This document shows positions 1 through 12,018 of a stretch of DNA of 64,000 bases, piece after piece. Where the stretch lies: NCBI RefSeq assembly GCF_050908995.1, contig NC_135126.1, positions 1,116,001 through 1,180,000 on the forward strand. The letters are read 5' to 3'. Positions within the stretch are counted from its first letter, which is position 1. Each line of letters opens with the position of its first letter. The DNA is from Andrena cerasifolii (Eukaryota; Arthropoda; Insecta; Hymenoptera; Andrenidae). The translations under genes and the position numbers were made by a program. The notes below the pieces were generated by a model. It ran no database searches, was not told the DNA's origin, and saw only the letters and a program-made list of their open reading frames with translations.

Positions 1-719
1 AACTGCATAGCATTATTTCGCGAACCCGGGGCCGCGGCGTACACGGGCTCGAAAAGAAAGATCGCGGATACTCGTCGTGGGGACGAACTGCAGTGCAATG
101 TTACGCGTCAATTGTATACCTTAGGCATTACTTTAATTGAAAGAGAATGGGAAGGATTCTGGAGGTAAGGAAGCCGAGGTGGTCCACAGGTGGTGGATGG
201 TTCTGAAATGATTTAGAATTGTTGTTAGAGAAGGAGGAGAATTGAGATTTAAGCGGCATGCAGTGATCGTTGAAGGATCTGGAGGAGCTTTTAATTAAAA
301 GTTTAAATGTTTGAATGTGCGTTATAGAAACTAGTGGAGAAGGTATTAGCGGTAATGAAGATACAGTAATGGTTAATAGACAGTTTAGTCTGTGAACAAT
401 GCAGAGACTATGAGGCATTGCGGCACATTATTTTTCCAAATTGAGTTAGTAGCAGTGATATATTCGAATAGGCTGTACTAACCATATAAAATAAGAAAAA
501 TTCATTTTTTTTCCATTCAAAACCATATGGCATAACAAAATCAATCTGTATGTAACACTTATTAAAATTAAATGGAAAATTAATTATGTGTTCATTAGGG
601 AGCATTTCGAATAGTATGAGAAGCTAAGAATTAGGTATGCCTGTACTGGCAACAAAGCCTGCAAAACGAAATACTGTTGAAATACTATTTTTAGATCGGC
701 TATTTCTCCCTCTCCCGAA
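1..719. other. AT-rich DNA, no gene recognised
   Basis: No recognisable gene, RNA or repeat was found. Two short minus-strand open frames (128-418 and 408-605) have no recognisable domain and read like chance frames in low-complexity DNA. Confidence 0.5.
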
Positions 720-721
720 TA

Positions 722-1243
722 TAGTGCCTCTACGAGCTATAGTGACTTAGGTGTGAGGTACCCAGCGGGGTCTTAACCGATACCCTGCTGGGTACGAGCC
801 GCTAAACATGCCCCCACTACTACCTCTTGCAGGACTATGTTTAGGGAAGACCAGGACAAAACCTGGGCCCTAAAGGGTAAAATAAGTTATTAATATAAAA
901 TAATTTATATTGCTACTGTTCTAATGCAGTACATATACCTTACTGAAATGGATTTGTATTTAATATTTGCTGACAATGAAACAATTTTTAATAGCCACTA
1001 GCAAAGTTTAATTGGCATCTTTTAATAATGATAAACAGTATCTTAAATTTCTGTTTTATTTTATTAAAATCGAAGTTATAACACTTAATCTATAGGGCCC
1101 CGGTTTTGTCCTGATCCTCCGTAAACACAGTCCTGCACGAGGTAGTAGGAGGCCACGTTTAGCGGCCCATACCCAGCAGGATATCGGTTAAGACCCCGCT
1201 GAGTGACCTCACACCTAAGTCGCTATAGCTGGTAGAGGCACTG
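722..1243. mobile_element. TA-flanked MITE with long terminal inverted repeats (copy 1)
   Basis: A nonautonomous DNA transposon of about 520 bp. The first and last ~170 bp are inverted repeats of each other; both contain the stretch CTTAGGTGTGAGGT and the stretch CAGGACAAAACC close to GGGCCC. Termini are TAGTGCC on the left and, read inward, CAGTGCC on the right. The element is flanked by TA at 720-721 and 1244-1245. The middle ~180 bp is AT-rich and non-coding. TA duplication and a CAGT-like end are typical of the Tc1/mariner superfamily, which is an inference here because no transposase is present. A second copy is at 33326-33839. Confidence 0.85.
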
Positions 1244-1496
1244 TACTAGGGTTAGTCCATTGTTGCTCCCAATGTCTCATATTATCGTCTGAGAAGAAGA
1301 AAATGTATCACAGAGTGAAGGGGTCCTCAGAACGAGACGAATGCAGTGTAGAATCAAAGTTCTTTATAAACACACCTGAAAATGTCACTTTTAAAGATTC
1401 TTCTAACCACCACCATACACAACACCCGAAAACAACGCGTCAAAATTACCAAAATACCTTGAAAACAGTCCACAGCAACGCGAGAAAAATAGTGTA

Positions 1497-1745
1497 TGTT
1501 ATGTTATGTTTTATTGTTTTCCTGTGTTTTAAGCAGGATGGCGTTTCAATCTTATTTTTGCTTATATTGCCCAACGAACTATAGTCCCATTTTTTGTCTC
1601 CTCCTCTCTCCTTCGGGTCCCAGCAGCAGTAGAGCACCGGGAGAAAGGTGGTCTCCCATCTTTCCCCAGTACACCGTCTCATGATGCTTAACTTCGGTGA
1701 TCTAACGAGAACCGGTGTTTTCCATCACGCCTACGACCGCTGGTC
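1497..1745 (-). mobile_element. 5S-rRNA-derived SINE, copy 1
   Basis: Read on the minus strand, the first ~120 nt are a diverged 5S rRNA gene. They include CACCGGTTCTCG, then GATCACCGAAGTTAAGCA, then GTACT followed by GATGGGAGACC, and CCCGGTGCTCTA near the 3' end of the 5S part. These correspond to the 5S body and to the internal control region (A box to C box) used by TFIIIA and RNA polymerase III. The rest is a non-5S body with TTCGTTGGGCAATATAAGC and ACGCCATC, ending in a simple ACATAAC-type tail. An 11-bp duplication AAAATAGTGTA lies at 1486-1496 and 1746-1756, which shows insertion by target-primed retrotransposition, not a relic of a 5S cluster. A short inserted stretch splits the C-box region. 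The second copy is at 59187-59442. Confidence 0.88.
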
Positions 1746-1756
1746 AAAATAGTGTA

Positions 1757-3709
1757 AACGCGTTAACATGGAAACCCGCCCCAAGTTTCGTCAAAGCACA
1801 TCGTGACAAGCTTGAGCCTACATTAAAACAAAACGCACCAAACGCGCCTGCAAACCAAGCATGCACACAGCACCACCACAATCGCATTGTTTGTAACACT
1901 GCAGGTCTTTAAACGTCATAAAACACCTAAAGAGGAGACACCTTTTACTGTTCGTTCCTTGTGAACTTGATCACCGCTAGAACCTATAGTGCAGAATCGA
2001 GGAGTCTTTAAAAGAATACGTAAGGTACCTACTGACAGGATTCCACGGAAATTCCTCCAACAAATACTCAACGAACCGCGGGGTCGATTTGCGAGATACT
2101 CTTACCGATCCTGCAGCTTCTAATGCTTGCTCAAAGCGCCCTGCTCAAACGTTATTACGGATTACACGCGGGATATCGGCCCGAGGGGTGGAAAGGGGAT
2201 GTGGTTCGAGAAGTTTGAGGAAAAGGGGCGCAGCAAAAAAAGAGAAAGATCGTTATCTCTGAAGAGACTCGCCGGGCTCCAAAGAATTTTCCACTGTGCA
2301 GAGTGGGCTACTTTCGAGTTCGAACGCGATTCTACTAACGCCCCATACCGTTGCACCTCTATCCGCGCGACTTTTACGCTCACCTGTGCTTGTAATTTTA
2401 ATCTCGCATGGTCCTTTTAGGGTACGTAGATAGCAAGGAAGAAAGGTACTTGATAACGCTCAGCCATTTTGTGTCGCTGTTGGATACAAACAATTATGGG
2501 CACAGCTTAGACGAGAGCAGAAATTTGTAAGTTTTACAGCCAGATGGTAGAATTACTACTTGAGTACTACTTTCCGTGTACCTTCTTCGCAATAAATCCA
2601 CACTTTGCACCTGCTGTGAAGAATTTTGTTGAAATTGGGACATGATGTAGTCCACGTGGAATTAGAAGGGGTTTCAGTCATTATTTTACAAATTTTAAGT
2701 TTGTTAAAGAAATACCTGAGGCACATCATCGTTCTGAATATTGTGAACCATATCCCTCTACCGATTTCCTTCCGTTTATACTGATATAAATAACTTTTTC
2801 ATAAAGTTCGCGACGGATTAACGATGAGTTACTGATTCTAAATCAGCAAAACTTTTATAACGCGCCACTGCTTTGAAGCCGCCTTGCGCTTCTATGTCCA
2901 CAAGGTGTGCAGCATCACTTGTTTACGCCGGCCATAAAAATAAATACACAATGGTGTCACCTGTGTGAATAAAGCACGCACATTCATGGCCGCGTCTCGA
3001 CGTGGCCTAGATTTGTATACATGCGTGTGTATAACGGGCAAATAGATGGAACGGAAGGAAAATGGAGAAACACGGAGGTAGAAGGTGAGTTTTAAAGGTG
3101 TCTCCAAGTGACTCCTGCTTGCCAAGCGAACAGGACGTATGCTACTAGGAAATTCTCTTTGGGCCACTGCCATCGACTTCACTATCCGCGGGGCCAAAGG
3201 ACTTGGTAGTTGTGCAGCTGCACGTGTGTACTTTCCTGCGAGACCGCATTTCCAACCCACCACCACACTGCCTCCTCTCTATCTCCTCCCTGTATCTCTC
3301 TCGCAGCCACACTCATCCCCTACCACGAAATCCTGATTTTCCTAGACCGTAAAGACTACGAACTTTCGTGCGAAATCAAAGATTCGTGCGAGAACTTAGT
3401 GCCCGGAGCAGCTGCGTGCTCATTAGGAATACAGATACTTCATCCATTAAAGTCGCACATAGTTATAAATCAACACGTGCATCTACACCTTCGAAGATCG
3501 AAGCCATGGCTTGAATTCCATTGCTAGACACGTTGTGCAATTTTTAGAGTCCCCATTGAATTCGCTGCCGATGGTTTCAGAGCTAACATTCGGTGGGTGT
3601 ATTTTATACCGAATCGTAGCTTTAATTCTTTCATTTGTAGTTTCAGTAAATATTGAGACTTCGTTATCTAGAGTCAATATCAAATATAAAACGATAAGGA
3701 GAGGCCTTC
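1757..3709. other. Unique-looking DNA without recognisable features
   Basis: About 2 kb of mixed composition. Small overlapping frames on both strands (for example 2127-2420 plus and 2892-3266 minus) have no recognisable motif. No inverted or tandem repeat of note was seen. Confidence 0.5.
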
Positions 3710-4020
3710 TTAAGGGCCACCTTAGCCAGGTGAAGAAATATCGGATCTTTGGGAATTTATTTCTACGTGACAAAAACACTGTTATCGATACAAATTTTTC
3801 AATAAATATATCAAAGATAGTTTTGAATAATATGTACAATTGTTTTTTCAAATATCAAAACATTCTGAAAAATTTTAAATGCGTTTTTCTCGAAATGATG
3901 TACGCTGTAATTTGAGTAAAACTCCATGGATTTTTATACAATTTTGCACAGATGTTCTTAAATGTATTCTCTGTCGCCCGACAGTCAATTGTTTCAATAT
4001 TTTAATTTTTACCTGACTTA

Positions 4021-4260
4021 GGGTAGATGTACCGTTTGTGGCCATTGCACTGTTTTTGGCCATGTGTATAATTATCTTATTTTTAAATTGCTTGCAGATC
4101 ATTATTATGTGGAGAATTCAACTTCATAAATATTTTGTTTAGTATATCGCCAGAAATATAAGATTACATTTATTGTTTACACGGGAAAATATTATATTTT
4201 TTAAGAAGTGCCCAAAACTGGTACAATACCTTAAAGTGGCCACAAATGGTGCATCTACCC
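4021..4260. mobile_element. TA-flanked MITE with repeated GTGGCCA word
   Basis: A 240-bp element with terminal inverted repeats GGGTAGATGTACCGTTTGTG and, from the other end inward, GGGTAGATGCACCATTTGTG. TA lies at 4019-4020 and 4261-4262. Near both ends the word GGCCA recurs in either orientation (TTTGTGGCCATTG, TTTTTGGCCATG, AAGTGGCCAC). The middle is AT-rich and non-coding. It sits in the loop of the 3714-8360 foldback. Confidence 0.85.
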
Positions 4261-5003
4261 TATGCGTAAATAAAATCCATTTTTGCTTCAAAGTGTAGCT
4301 ACGGTAAAAGACCCAATTACTGTCACCCTATGCTGCTTTACTTAAAATAAGCCTAAACCATGCGAAGTCATACACGAACAAATTTTGACATACAATTAAA
4401 ACTGTAATGTATACGTGGAAAAGCAGGACTTCATATTTTTTCATTAATTTTGATAAGACGATAAAAAGTTTTAAGTTGATTAGGCAAAAGAGTGAAAACC
4501 ACAACTAGCGACAGAGAAAACAAGGCACTAAAGAAAAGGCTATAATTGTAATATTTAAGCTATTAACATAATGAAACATAATTGTTTAGATAATATATAT
4601 GATCATAATAAATAATAACAATCGAAATTCAACGATTTACTGTTTTTTTATTTAATATTCGGGTGATAGTGATTGGCACAAGCGTTTCAACCCTTTTTAA
4701 TTACTGTCATGGCAGTAATTGAGCAGGCAAATGAAGCCTTACCCAATTACTGTCACTTGTCATTCCTACAATTTGAGGTTGCGTAAGGGCATAACCTTGT
4801 CCCAGTTACGACTTTTTTGACAACGTAACCGTACACTTTTTGTAAGTACTATTGTTAATATTTATAACAGAAACGTACTTTGTCATCTTTTATTAAAATA
4901 ACAAAATACCTATATTTATTCTCGTTTACTCTTTGCTCATATTTTTTACTTTGTTTAATTTTTTTCATATTTATAAACATTTACTGCTTATGAACATATA
5001 TAA

Positions 5004-5631
5004 CCCAACAAAAACATGCCTCTAAAAAGGCCAAGTTCGAGTGACTGCTTGGCCGTAAAAAGCAGTGAGATGAGATCTAATGTGCGGTCAAGTTCATCAT
5101 CCCACTATACCGTGCCAAAGCTAGGCACAGGGCTACGGCATAGAAAATGGTTCCGTGTAACTTGGCCATAATGCATTCTAACCCTGGATCAACTCGTTCC
5201 ATATTCGTTTACGAATATTCGTTATTCGCGTTAAAACATGGAAGTGTGAAGTGCCAAATATTCATATTTGTGTACGAATATTTGGCATTTGCACATATTG
5301 GCAAATATTGTCCCGAATCAAGTCGGTAGGGGCATTATGGCCAAGTTACACGGAGTCATTTTCTGTGTCGTAGCCCTGTGCCTAGCTGTGGCACGTTACA
5401 GTGGGATGTTGAACTTGGCCGCACATTAGATCTCATCTCACTGCTTTTGCGGCCAAGCAGTCACTCGAACTTGGCCTTTTTTAATGTGGAATCAGGCTGC
5501 GCGTGAATCGCCGATTCACGCGCCGTGAGATCGCTCATGGCTTGCCGACTTGCCGAACCTCTGCGAGCCGAGCAAGCTCGCCGATTCACGCGCCGTCTGA
5601 TTCCACCTTTACAGGCATGTTTTTGTTGGGA
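5004..5631. mobile_element. Nested foldback element with CCCAACAAAAACATGCC termini
   Basis: CCCAACAAAAACATGCC opens the element and its exact inverse closes it. Inside, a second strong inverted repeat pairs ~5027-5175 with ~5340-5485; both arms contain GGCCAAGTTCGAGTGACTGC, and GTGTAACTTGGCCATAATGC pairs across the centre. The loop holds repeated ATTCGTTTACGAATATT-like palindromes. A third, GC-rich hairpin (about 5486-5608) begins GTGGAATCAG and ends CTGATTCCAC with CGCCGATTCACGCGCC repeated inside. No clear target duplication was seen, so the family is undetermined. It lies within 4302-8039. Confidence 0.7.
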
Positions 5632-5734
5632 TTTCACGCCTTTTTGTAGTAGAGTATGATATCGAGTGGAACAGACATGAACCGTCGTCAAGCATGCGAA
5701 CTACGCGATGACGCCAGGACATACCATCACTTAA

Positions 5735-6474
5735 GGGGTTACGCCACCCTGAAAGTTTTGAAAAAACGATTTTTTTTCTTTGCACTTTCTTATTACGTAA
5801 AGTTTTAAGAATAATTTAAGCCATGGTAGACGCAAAAATTCCCCAAAATAGCCGAGTTGTAGACTTTAAACGAGACGCGGCTGTCGATATTCCGCAGCAG
5901 GTAGCTACCATTCTACTTTTCTTCTTTTGCGTTTTTCTCGAAACTACACTTTCAAAGATGACCTATCAAATATCTCCAAAACTATTTGTCCGATTCAGTT
6001 CAAACTTGGCACGCATATTCTTAATGGTATTATCTACGATGTAGCATATCAGTTTATCCATCCTATACCCCATTCGTCTATAATTAATGTTTTAAATTCG
6101 TTTTTTCATGTGAAAAACGTATAATTTTTTTCACTTTGCTCTCATTTGTGCAATAAATTTTTTTTTCTCAAATCCCTATGCTACATCGTAGGTATTTTAT
6201 TAAGGAACACGAAAATCATCGGGTTTTTGATTTCAGACGAACATGTTCGTTATAATTTGTTAGGTTAGTTACGCGTGTAACGGCGGACGAGCTTCGCGGG
6301 AGAACAAATAACTCGGTCATTTTTTAATATTTTTGTACAGTATTTATACAATATATGCACTAATACATGCTCTACCCATAAGAAGAAAATAAATAATTTT
6401 CAACCTCATAGTATCGGTAAAAAAAATTCGTCTAGTTTAGTGCTGTTTCGAGCGCCTCAGGGTGGCGTAACCCC
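5735..6474. mobile_element. TTAA-flanked TIR element, GGGGTTACGCC termini
   Basis: Perfect terminal inverted repeats of GGGGTTACGCCACCCTGA, flanked by TTAA at 5731-5734 and 6475-6478. The interior has no transposase frame. It contains GCGTTTTTCTCGAAA at 5929, the same motif as in the arms of the 3714 and 41174 elements, which argues for common descent. The target site matches piggyBac or Sola3, but GGGG rather than CCC termini make the superfamily uncertain. It is inserted in 4302-8039. Confidence 0.85.
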
Positions 6475-7159
6475 TTAAGTGTAACGACACAGTTTCAGAA
6501 TGGTCAATAATTAAATTAACCATTTTAACATAGGATATATTACATGGCTCGACTGACCGCTTTTTCGTAAAGCAACGATGTCACGAAAGCATGCAAGACA
6601 AATCACTTCAAACCATACAGCTTGCAGCAAACTGCACGTTCGTCAAAATCGCTTTTGGAACTTCAATTTGCGTGTCAAACTCAACCATTTTCATGTAGGT
6701 GGTGAAAAAAATATTGTGCGTAACAAGGGAGAGAAGAAAGCGGTTTCGACGAGCGTAAAGTTTGCCCGAGAGCAGCGAGGGCATCACTTTGCGCGAGAAG
6801 ACTGTCAATAGAGACAGGTTACAAAATGATTCCCCCGACTTTACGGGTTGAAAGAGGGAAAATGTTAGTTTTCAGATTTTTTCCTTGTTTTGTATCTCTA
6901 ACCCTACCACCGTGCCAAATTTCATCATTCTAGGACAACCAGAAGTACCTTAGAATTTTGATGATCTATGAGTGAGTGAGTGAGTCAGTCAATCAGTGAC
7001 AAAATCAGCGATTTTTGGAATCGTACAAATTAAGAAGTACCAGAAATGGAAGCGTGTAATTGTGAGATCAGTTTTAGCTTCTGAACTTCTAAGACAGAAA
7101 ATAAATTGAGCTATCTAACATCTTTCACTGCAAAGTTATGAGGAGGTCAAATGTACGCT

Positions 7160-7597
7160 AACAAGGGAACATCCCGAACCCAGAAATTCAAAAAATTCTG
7201 AAACTTTGTGAATATGTAGGGAATTTCCTCCCGATTATAACGCAATTTTTGTTTGCTGTCCAAATTCACTCTAAGGGGGGTGTTATTGACCCCTGAATAT
7301 CCGGTTATTTCCCGATTTTGTGTTATAACTCGTGAACTGTAAAATAATTTGTTTACCAAATGATAGATCTAATTAAAAGAAGTAACTTTTGTCGTGAATC
7401 TTTTTTTTCTATCTTTTACAGTTCGCGAGTTATAACACAAAATCGGAAAATTTACGAATATTCAGGGGTTAATTTCACCCTCTTCGAGTGAATTTGGGCA
7501 GCAAACAAAAATTGCGTTGTAATCAGGAGGAAATCCCCTACATATTCACGAAGTTTCAGAACTTTTTGAATTTTCGGGTTCGGGATCTTCCCTTGTG
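7160..7597. mobile_element. Hairpin element with CAAGGGAA termini
   Basis: Arms 7160-7348 and 7412-7597 pair across a ~60-nt loop: CAAGGGAACATCCCGAACCC at the left and its near inverse at the right. GTGTTATAACTCGTGAACTG faces its near inverse next to the loop. TAA on the left and TGA on the right are at best a diverged 3-bp duplication. It is non-coding; the reading frames over it are mirror images of one palindrome. It lies inside 4302-8039. Confidence 0.7.
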
Positions 7598-8418
7598 AGT
7601 TGTTTTCAGTAAAGGGTGCTACGGCAGTAGGTTGGCTCGATCTTGGCGTGGCCCCACATATGCTTTTGTTTATAGAAACTAACAACACAAAAATACTTTT
7701 GACCGTAATTAATGCACAAAGTAATTTTTTGAATATGTGACAGTAAATGAGATGACAGTATTTGATTAGCTGATAGTAATTGGGATGTCAGTAATTCGAC
7801 CGAACACATTTCACATGTGACAGTAAGAGCCCCCGACATATATTTTATAAATCAATAAATTTAGGGATAAAATAAATAAAAATAAGGATTTTGAGAGACA
7901 TAAACGTTTTTTTTTCAACTAAACATATTAAATAATAATAAATAAATAGAAAAACTTATGCTTGTGAACAATAAATACAAAAACTATACAATAAGCTCAG
8001 AATCAATCCTTAACCTGACAGTAATTGAGTCTTTTACCCTATTTTGTTATTTTTCAACCAATCGAAAAAATTGACGGTCGGGCGGATAGAGAATACATTT
8101 AAGAACGTCTGTGCAAAATTGCATAAAAATTCATAGCGTTTTACTCAAATTACAGCGTACACCGTTTCGGAAAACGTGGTTTCGAGAAAAACGCGTTTAA
8201 TTTTTACGGAATGTTTTGATACTTGAGAAAATAATTGTATATATTAATCAAAGATGTCTTTGATATCTTCATTGAAAAAGTTGTATCGATAAAAGTGTTT
8301 TTATCACTTAGAAATAAATTCCCAAAGATGCGGTATTTCTTGACCTGGTGGTCTAACCCGTTAACCAGAACCTGAGCTTCAAGCTGCTAACGCCTCGTGA
8401 CTTTCACACGGCTCACTA

Positions 8419-8664
8419 AAGGTGCGAATCCACGATGAGATTTTACACGAGACAAAAATCTCAGCAACAACTACCTAAATGTAAATAATGGAAATAGTCG
8501 CCAGGGATGAAATTTTTGAAAATATATCACGAAACTGTCTTATGACAATTTAGTTTCACAAAACTAATGACGAACTAATTTACAAAATAATGAAATAATT
8601 GTCTCGTGAGATTAAAGTCTCTTGTGTAACGCGATATTTCTGTCTCGTCGTGGATTTGCACCTT
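8419..8664. mobile_element. Small TIR element, AAGGTGCGAATCCACGA termini
   Basis: The ends AAGGTGCGAATCCACGATGA and, read inward from the right, AAGGTGCAAATCCACGACGA are inverted repeats. Short inverted stretches (GAGATTTTACACGAGAC against GTCTCTTGTGTAACG) continue inward. It is 246 bp and AT-rich inside, with no coding capacity. No convincing target duplication was found, so no superfamily is assigned. Confidence 0.65.
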
Positions 8665-10224
8665 GACAGTAGTAAATACATACAGTCGAATGGCTACATC
8701 TGATCGATCAAGCACCCCTCCAGTAAAGCATGAAGGAAAAGGTCGTACGTCTGAAGACGGCAAAGAAACGAAAATCCCAGCAGCTCGTCACTAATTGCAA
8801 GAGTGTACCTATTCCAGCTAAGAATCTCCTCGTTACCGTTACAGAGCCTTAGGCCTCGGAGTATCAATTACGACGCCACAAGTGGACCAACTCGAGCGGC
8901 GCGGCGTTCGGCGGCAGGTATGTAATTAATGTGATGCCCGAGTATCAGCTGTCGTTCGAATTAACGAGCAGCAACAAACCCAGACACGATGCGAAGGAGA
9001 GAGGGAAAGTGGTCAAAGCGACCGAGAGAAGGGCACTCGGGGCGAAACGAGGGCCTCCTTCTTGAAAGGCCGCGATCCACCAGAAATCGTTAAGAGCTTC
9101 GAAGAAGCGGAACGCGACGCGCGATATCCCGCGCCGCTAATTGGAAGGGCCTTGAGGAAACGAAAACGAACGCGATGGAAAAGCTGAAACGAGGAAACTC
9201 GCGGCTGACACACAAAAGCGTACTTAGAGACGGTACGTGCGCCACCCACCCTCCCAGTCCGCCCCTGACTTGCCGCAGCCCGCGACACGCTCAGGTGATT
9301 AAAGACCGAGAGATCCCTTCATTACGGCTCGAGTGGCCCCTGCGAATTTTAATTAATATCTGTCACCGCTAGGCGATCGCGCGTGTGCCGCGTGTCACGT
9401 CGCGTCGCCCAATCGTCCCCGGCCAAGCCGCCTAACTATTGCCCCAGCGGTTTATTAATTATGTAACGCGCCGCGAAAGTCTCCTTCTTTCGACGGAACC
9501 CGTGGAATTACTGTCTCGCGAGACTCCCTGCGCTCGGCTCAATTGGTGATTAGACCAAGCCCCTCGACTGCGTTCGACGGAACTGGGAGAGCGCTTCGAA
9601 ACCCTGTTTCCTCTGCGGCCCTTCCGAAAGCAAGGGCTGTTGTTGTTCAAGAGCCACCGTCCAATTCCGTCGCAAGACCGGTTGCAACGCGGCAGGGGCG
9701 AGTGTTCCGATAAAACCAACCACCGGGCGAACAAGTGAAAACACAGACGAGGAAAAAGTGTAGCCTGGTTAATTTTCAAAGAGAAAGGGAAATGTTTCTG
9801 GCGTAATGGACACAAGGATAATTTAACTAACGGTTTTATGAATAATATTTATAGAGATATTTATTCAACTAAATTAAGAATATTGGAGATTCAACTGTTT
9901 TGGACTCGACTCCGACTGAGACTGGTGGCTTTTGGAATAGTAATGCTCCTGGATAAGGGGATGCGATGGGGTTTTGAAGGTTTCGGAATGTAAGAGAGGG
10001 GATGACGGGATAGGGCAGAAATGCAGGATTTTGGGTAGGTGACGCATTAGCTAAGATGAGTAGCAGGGGTGACACAGTATTTACATTTACGCAGCATTTG
10101 GGTCATTAGTATGAATCATATTTACAGAGAAAGTCAGAGAAAAACGATAAGAAAGGGTCAGTACGTTACACTGGAACACAGTGAACGAGTTTCAACTCCT
10201 TGTTCTGTTTTTTTTTTGTATCTA
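8665..10224. other. Unique DNA with a CpG-rich block (about 8870-9740)
   Basis: No repeat or gene recognised. The 8870-9740 block is GC- and CpG-rich with frames on both strands (9013-9288 and 9459-9815 minus) that have no recognisable domain. Such blocks in AT-rich insect DNA can be promoter-proximal or regulatory, but nothing here proves it. Confidence 0.45.
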
Positions 10225-10226
10225 TA

Positions 10227-10614
10227 AGGTGAATGTTCCAATTTCTGCTCATGTCCCCATTTCTGATCATTTCGTATTTTTCTTAATATTATATGCGTTA
10301 CGTTTGTACTATAGTTGCAACAAAATAATTCTAAACTATTTAAACATTTACGGGAGTGTTGCACGAGCTTGGAGCAATACATACATCGCTATTTTTCATG
10401 AGCAGAAACAAGGAAATTTAGAGCATTATATATTTAATTAGAAATTACTAATAGTTAAAATCTTGAAATATCTTTCTTAAATAGTTTTTGAATTGATTGA
10501 TTTATTATTAAAGAATTAACCAATTAGTCTGCAAAATTTGATCACAAACAAATTTTTTACACCTTCTTTATGACGAGTTATCTCTTAAATCAGCAGAATT
10601 TAGGACATTCACCT
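10227..10614. mobile_element. TA-flanked MITE, AGGTGAATGT termini, TTTCTGCTCATG words
   Basis: Terminal inverted repeats AGGTGAATGTTCC and GGACATTCACCT, flanked by TA at 10225-10226 and 10615-10616. The word ATTTCTGCTCATG or its inverse recurs (10241, 10260, 10400 inverted, 10595 inverted). 388 bp, AT-rich and non-coding. The layout matches the other TA elements of this window. Confidence 0.78.
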
Positions 10615-10616
10615 TA

Positions 10617-12010
10617 AGCAGGTATCTCTGAGAACACCGCGGGACTGTTTCGCGAAGGCAGTGATTCTAGCTTCGATGTAATAAAGAAACTATCGCCCCG
10701 TTTGGATTGTCATGGAAGATATTTTCTGTGTGAAAGTTTCATAATAGGGGAAGCATTGGTAATGAGGAAAATACTCGAACACCCTCAAAGAATATTTTCC
10801 TTCCAATCGAGGAAAGTTGAGGCCTGAAGGTAGTGGCGACTTTTCTAGGAAGATGCGAAATTGTGGAAAGCAGCAGAAATTGTTATTTAGTTCTGAAAGC
10901 GTCTGATGGAAGCTGCCTAACTTTATATTTCTTTGCATACGATATTTCACGTGACATTTGCGACGTGAAACTTGGGTCCACCATACCGTTCGTTTAATTC
11001 TTGAAACGCTTTCGACGATGCACGTGAATTATTAAGCAGCGGCACTTCCCGTGTCATGAATTGCAAAAAGGAGAGAGTTCCTCGCGAAACCGCATTCGAG
11101 GCTTCTCCAAACAGGATCTGTTTATAGTAGAAATTGCGTAAATATTGGTCTTGTAACAAGCAGGTATGTTTTCCTTCCTGCCTTGAATTGTATAAAACCA
11201 ATACCGTGGACTGTTAAGCAAATTTTACACCTCGACTGGATGAGATATGTGAATGTAAAACGAAAGATAAAATGCGGATATGTGTCTGCGTTGAACGTGA
11301 ATTTAGTTGGTGTTTATTAATCCTCGAAGTACGTTGATCGATATTGGTCTTGGGAATGCATAATATCAGAGCTTCTATGTATGATATAGAATATCTTCGT
11401 ATTCATGAAGACACTCGTGTAGATAAAGGAACTTCTTTGAAATTTATATTTCAGGTTTTGTGGATAGCGCTGCACTGTCGAGTGTTTTAATTACCACCTT
11501 CTGTTTGAGAGAATACTCGTAACGTCAATTTACCTTCGTCCGCTAAATTTAAAGTTTATTCAAGGAGAAACGGAAGGAAAGAAGAGGAAGAAGTTTTTGC
11601 TTCGACGTTACTGCAAGAAATCGCTGACTTGCTACATCCGGTCCTCTTCAAGCAGGATTTATCACTCATGGGAGAAATGGATAGCGTGTTCCTTTAAAAA
11701 TTATACCACTTGCGGTAGGGTTAATAGTTTGATTTACTCGTTATTTAAATAACCTCACGTTGGCTGGCTAATTCAGCTTAGGTATCGTAATTCCATGCAC
11801 TATTATTCCAGAAAATTTCAGAACAAATTAAATTACAAATATTCTACGTAATATTTTATAGAAATCACTGTCAATCTCGCGAATCCAAACTACCGAATAC
11901 TTAGAATTTCATTTACAAAAAATCATTAACATTCCATCGTAAACCTGAAACCTGAAAGCTTCCATGACCCTTTCAATAATTTGCACATTATAAAAACCAA
12001 TTGCATACAA
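10617..12010. other. Unique-looking DNA
   Basis: No recognisable repeat, RNA or coding feature. The minus frames 10690-10950 and 10947-11201 have no known motif. Confidence 0.45.
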
Positions 12011-12018
12011 CTCTGAAT

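Larger units (their letters stand above)
4302..8039. mobile_element. TA-flanked element with CAATTACTGTCA subterminal words, carrying later insertions
   Basis: Terminal inverted repeats are CGGTAAAAGACCCAATTACT on the left and, read inward, GGGTAAAAGACTCAATTACT on the right. TA lies at 4300-4301 and 8040-8041. The word CAATTACTGTCA and its inverse TGACAGTAATTG recur near 4312, 4700-4760, 7740-7820 and 8020, mostly within ~500 bp of each end. Later insertions occupy 5004-5631, 5735-6474 and about 7160-7597; without them the element is about 1.9 kb. The remaining frames (for example 6578-6811 plus) do not resemble a transposase, so it is probably nonautonomous or a decayed pogo-like element. 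Confidence 0.75.
3714..8360. mobile_element. TTAA-flanked foldback element, host of a nested transposon complex
   Basis: The arms are about 3714-4018 and 8042-8360, inverted copies of each other at roughly 85 percent identity over ~305 bp. Shared stretches include CAAGAAATA / GAAGAAATA, TTTGGGAATTTATTTCTA and TGTACGCTGTAATTTGAG. TTAA flanks both ends (3710-3713 and 8361-8364). The first 22 bp (left GGGCCACCTTAGCCAGGTGA, right CGGGTTAGACCACCAGGTCA) are diverged but equal in length. The arms carry the motif GCGTTTTTCTCGAAA at 3881 and its inverse near 8180, also found in the TTAA foldbacks at 5735 and 41174. Nearly everything between the arms is later insertions (4021-4260 and 4302-8039). TTAA targeting suggests a piggyBac- or Sola3-type transposase in trans; none is encoded. 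Confidence 0.78.
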
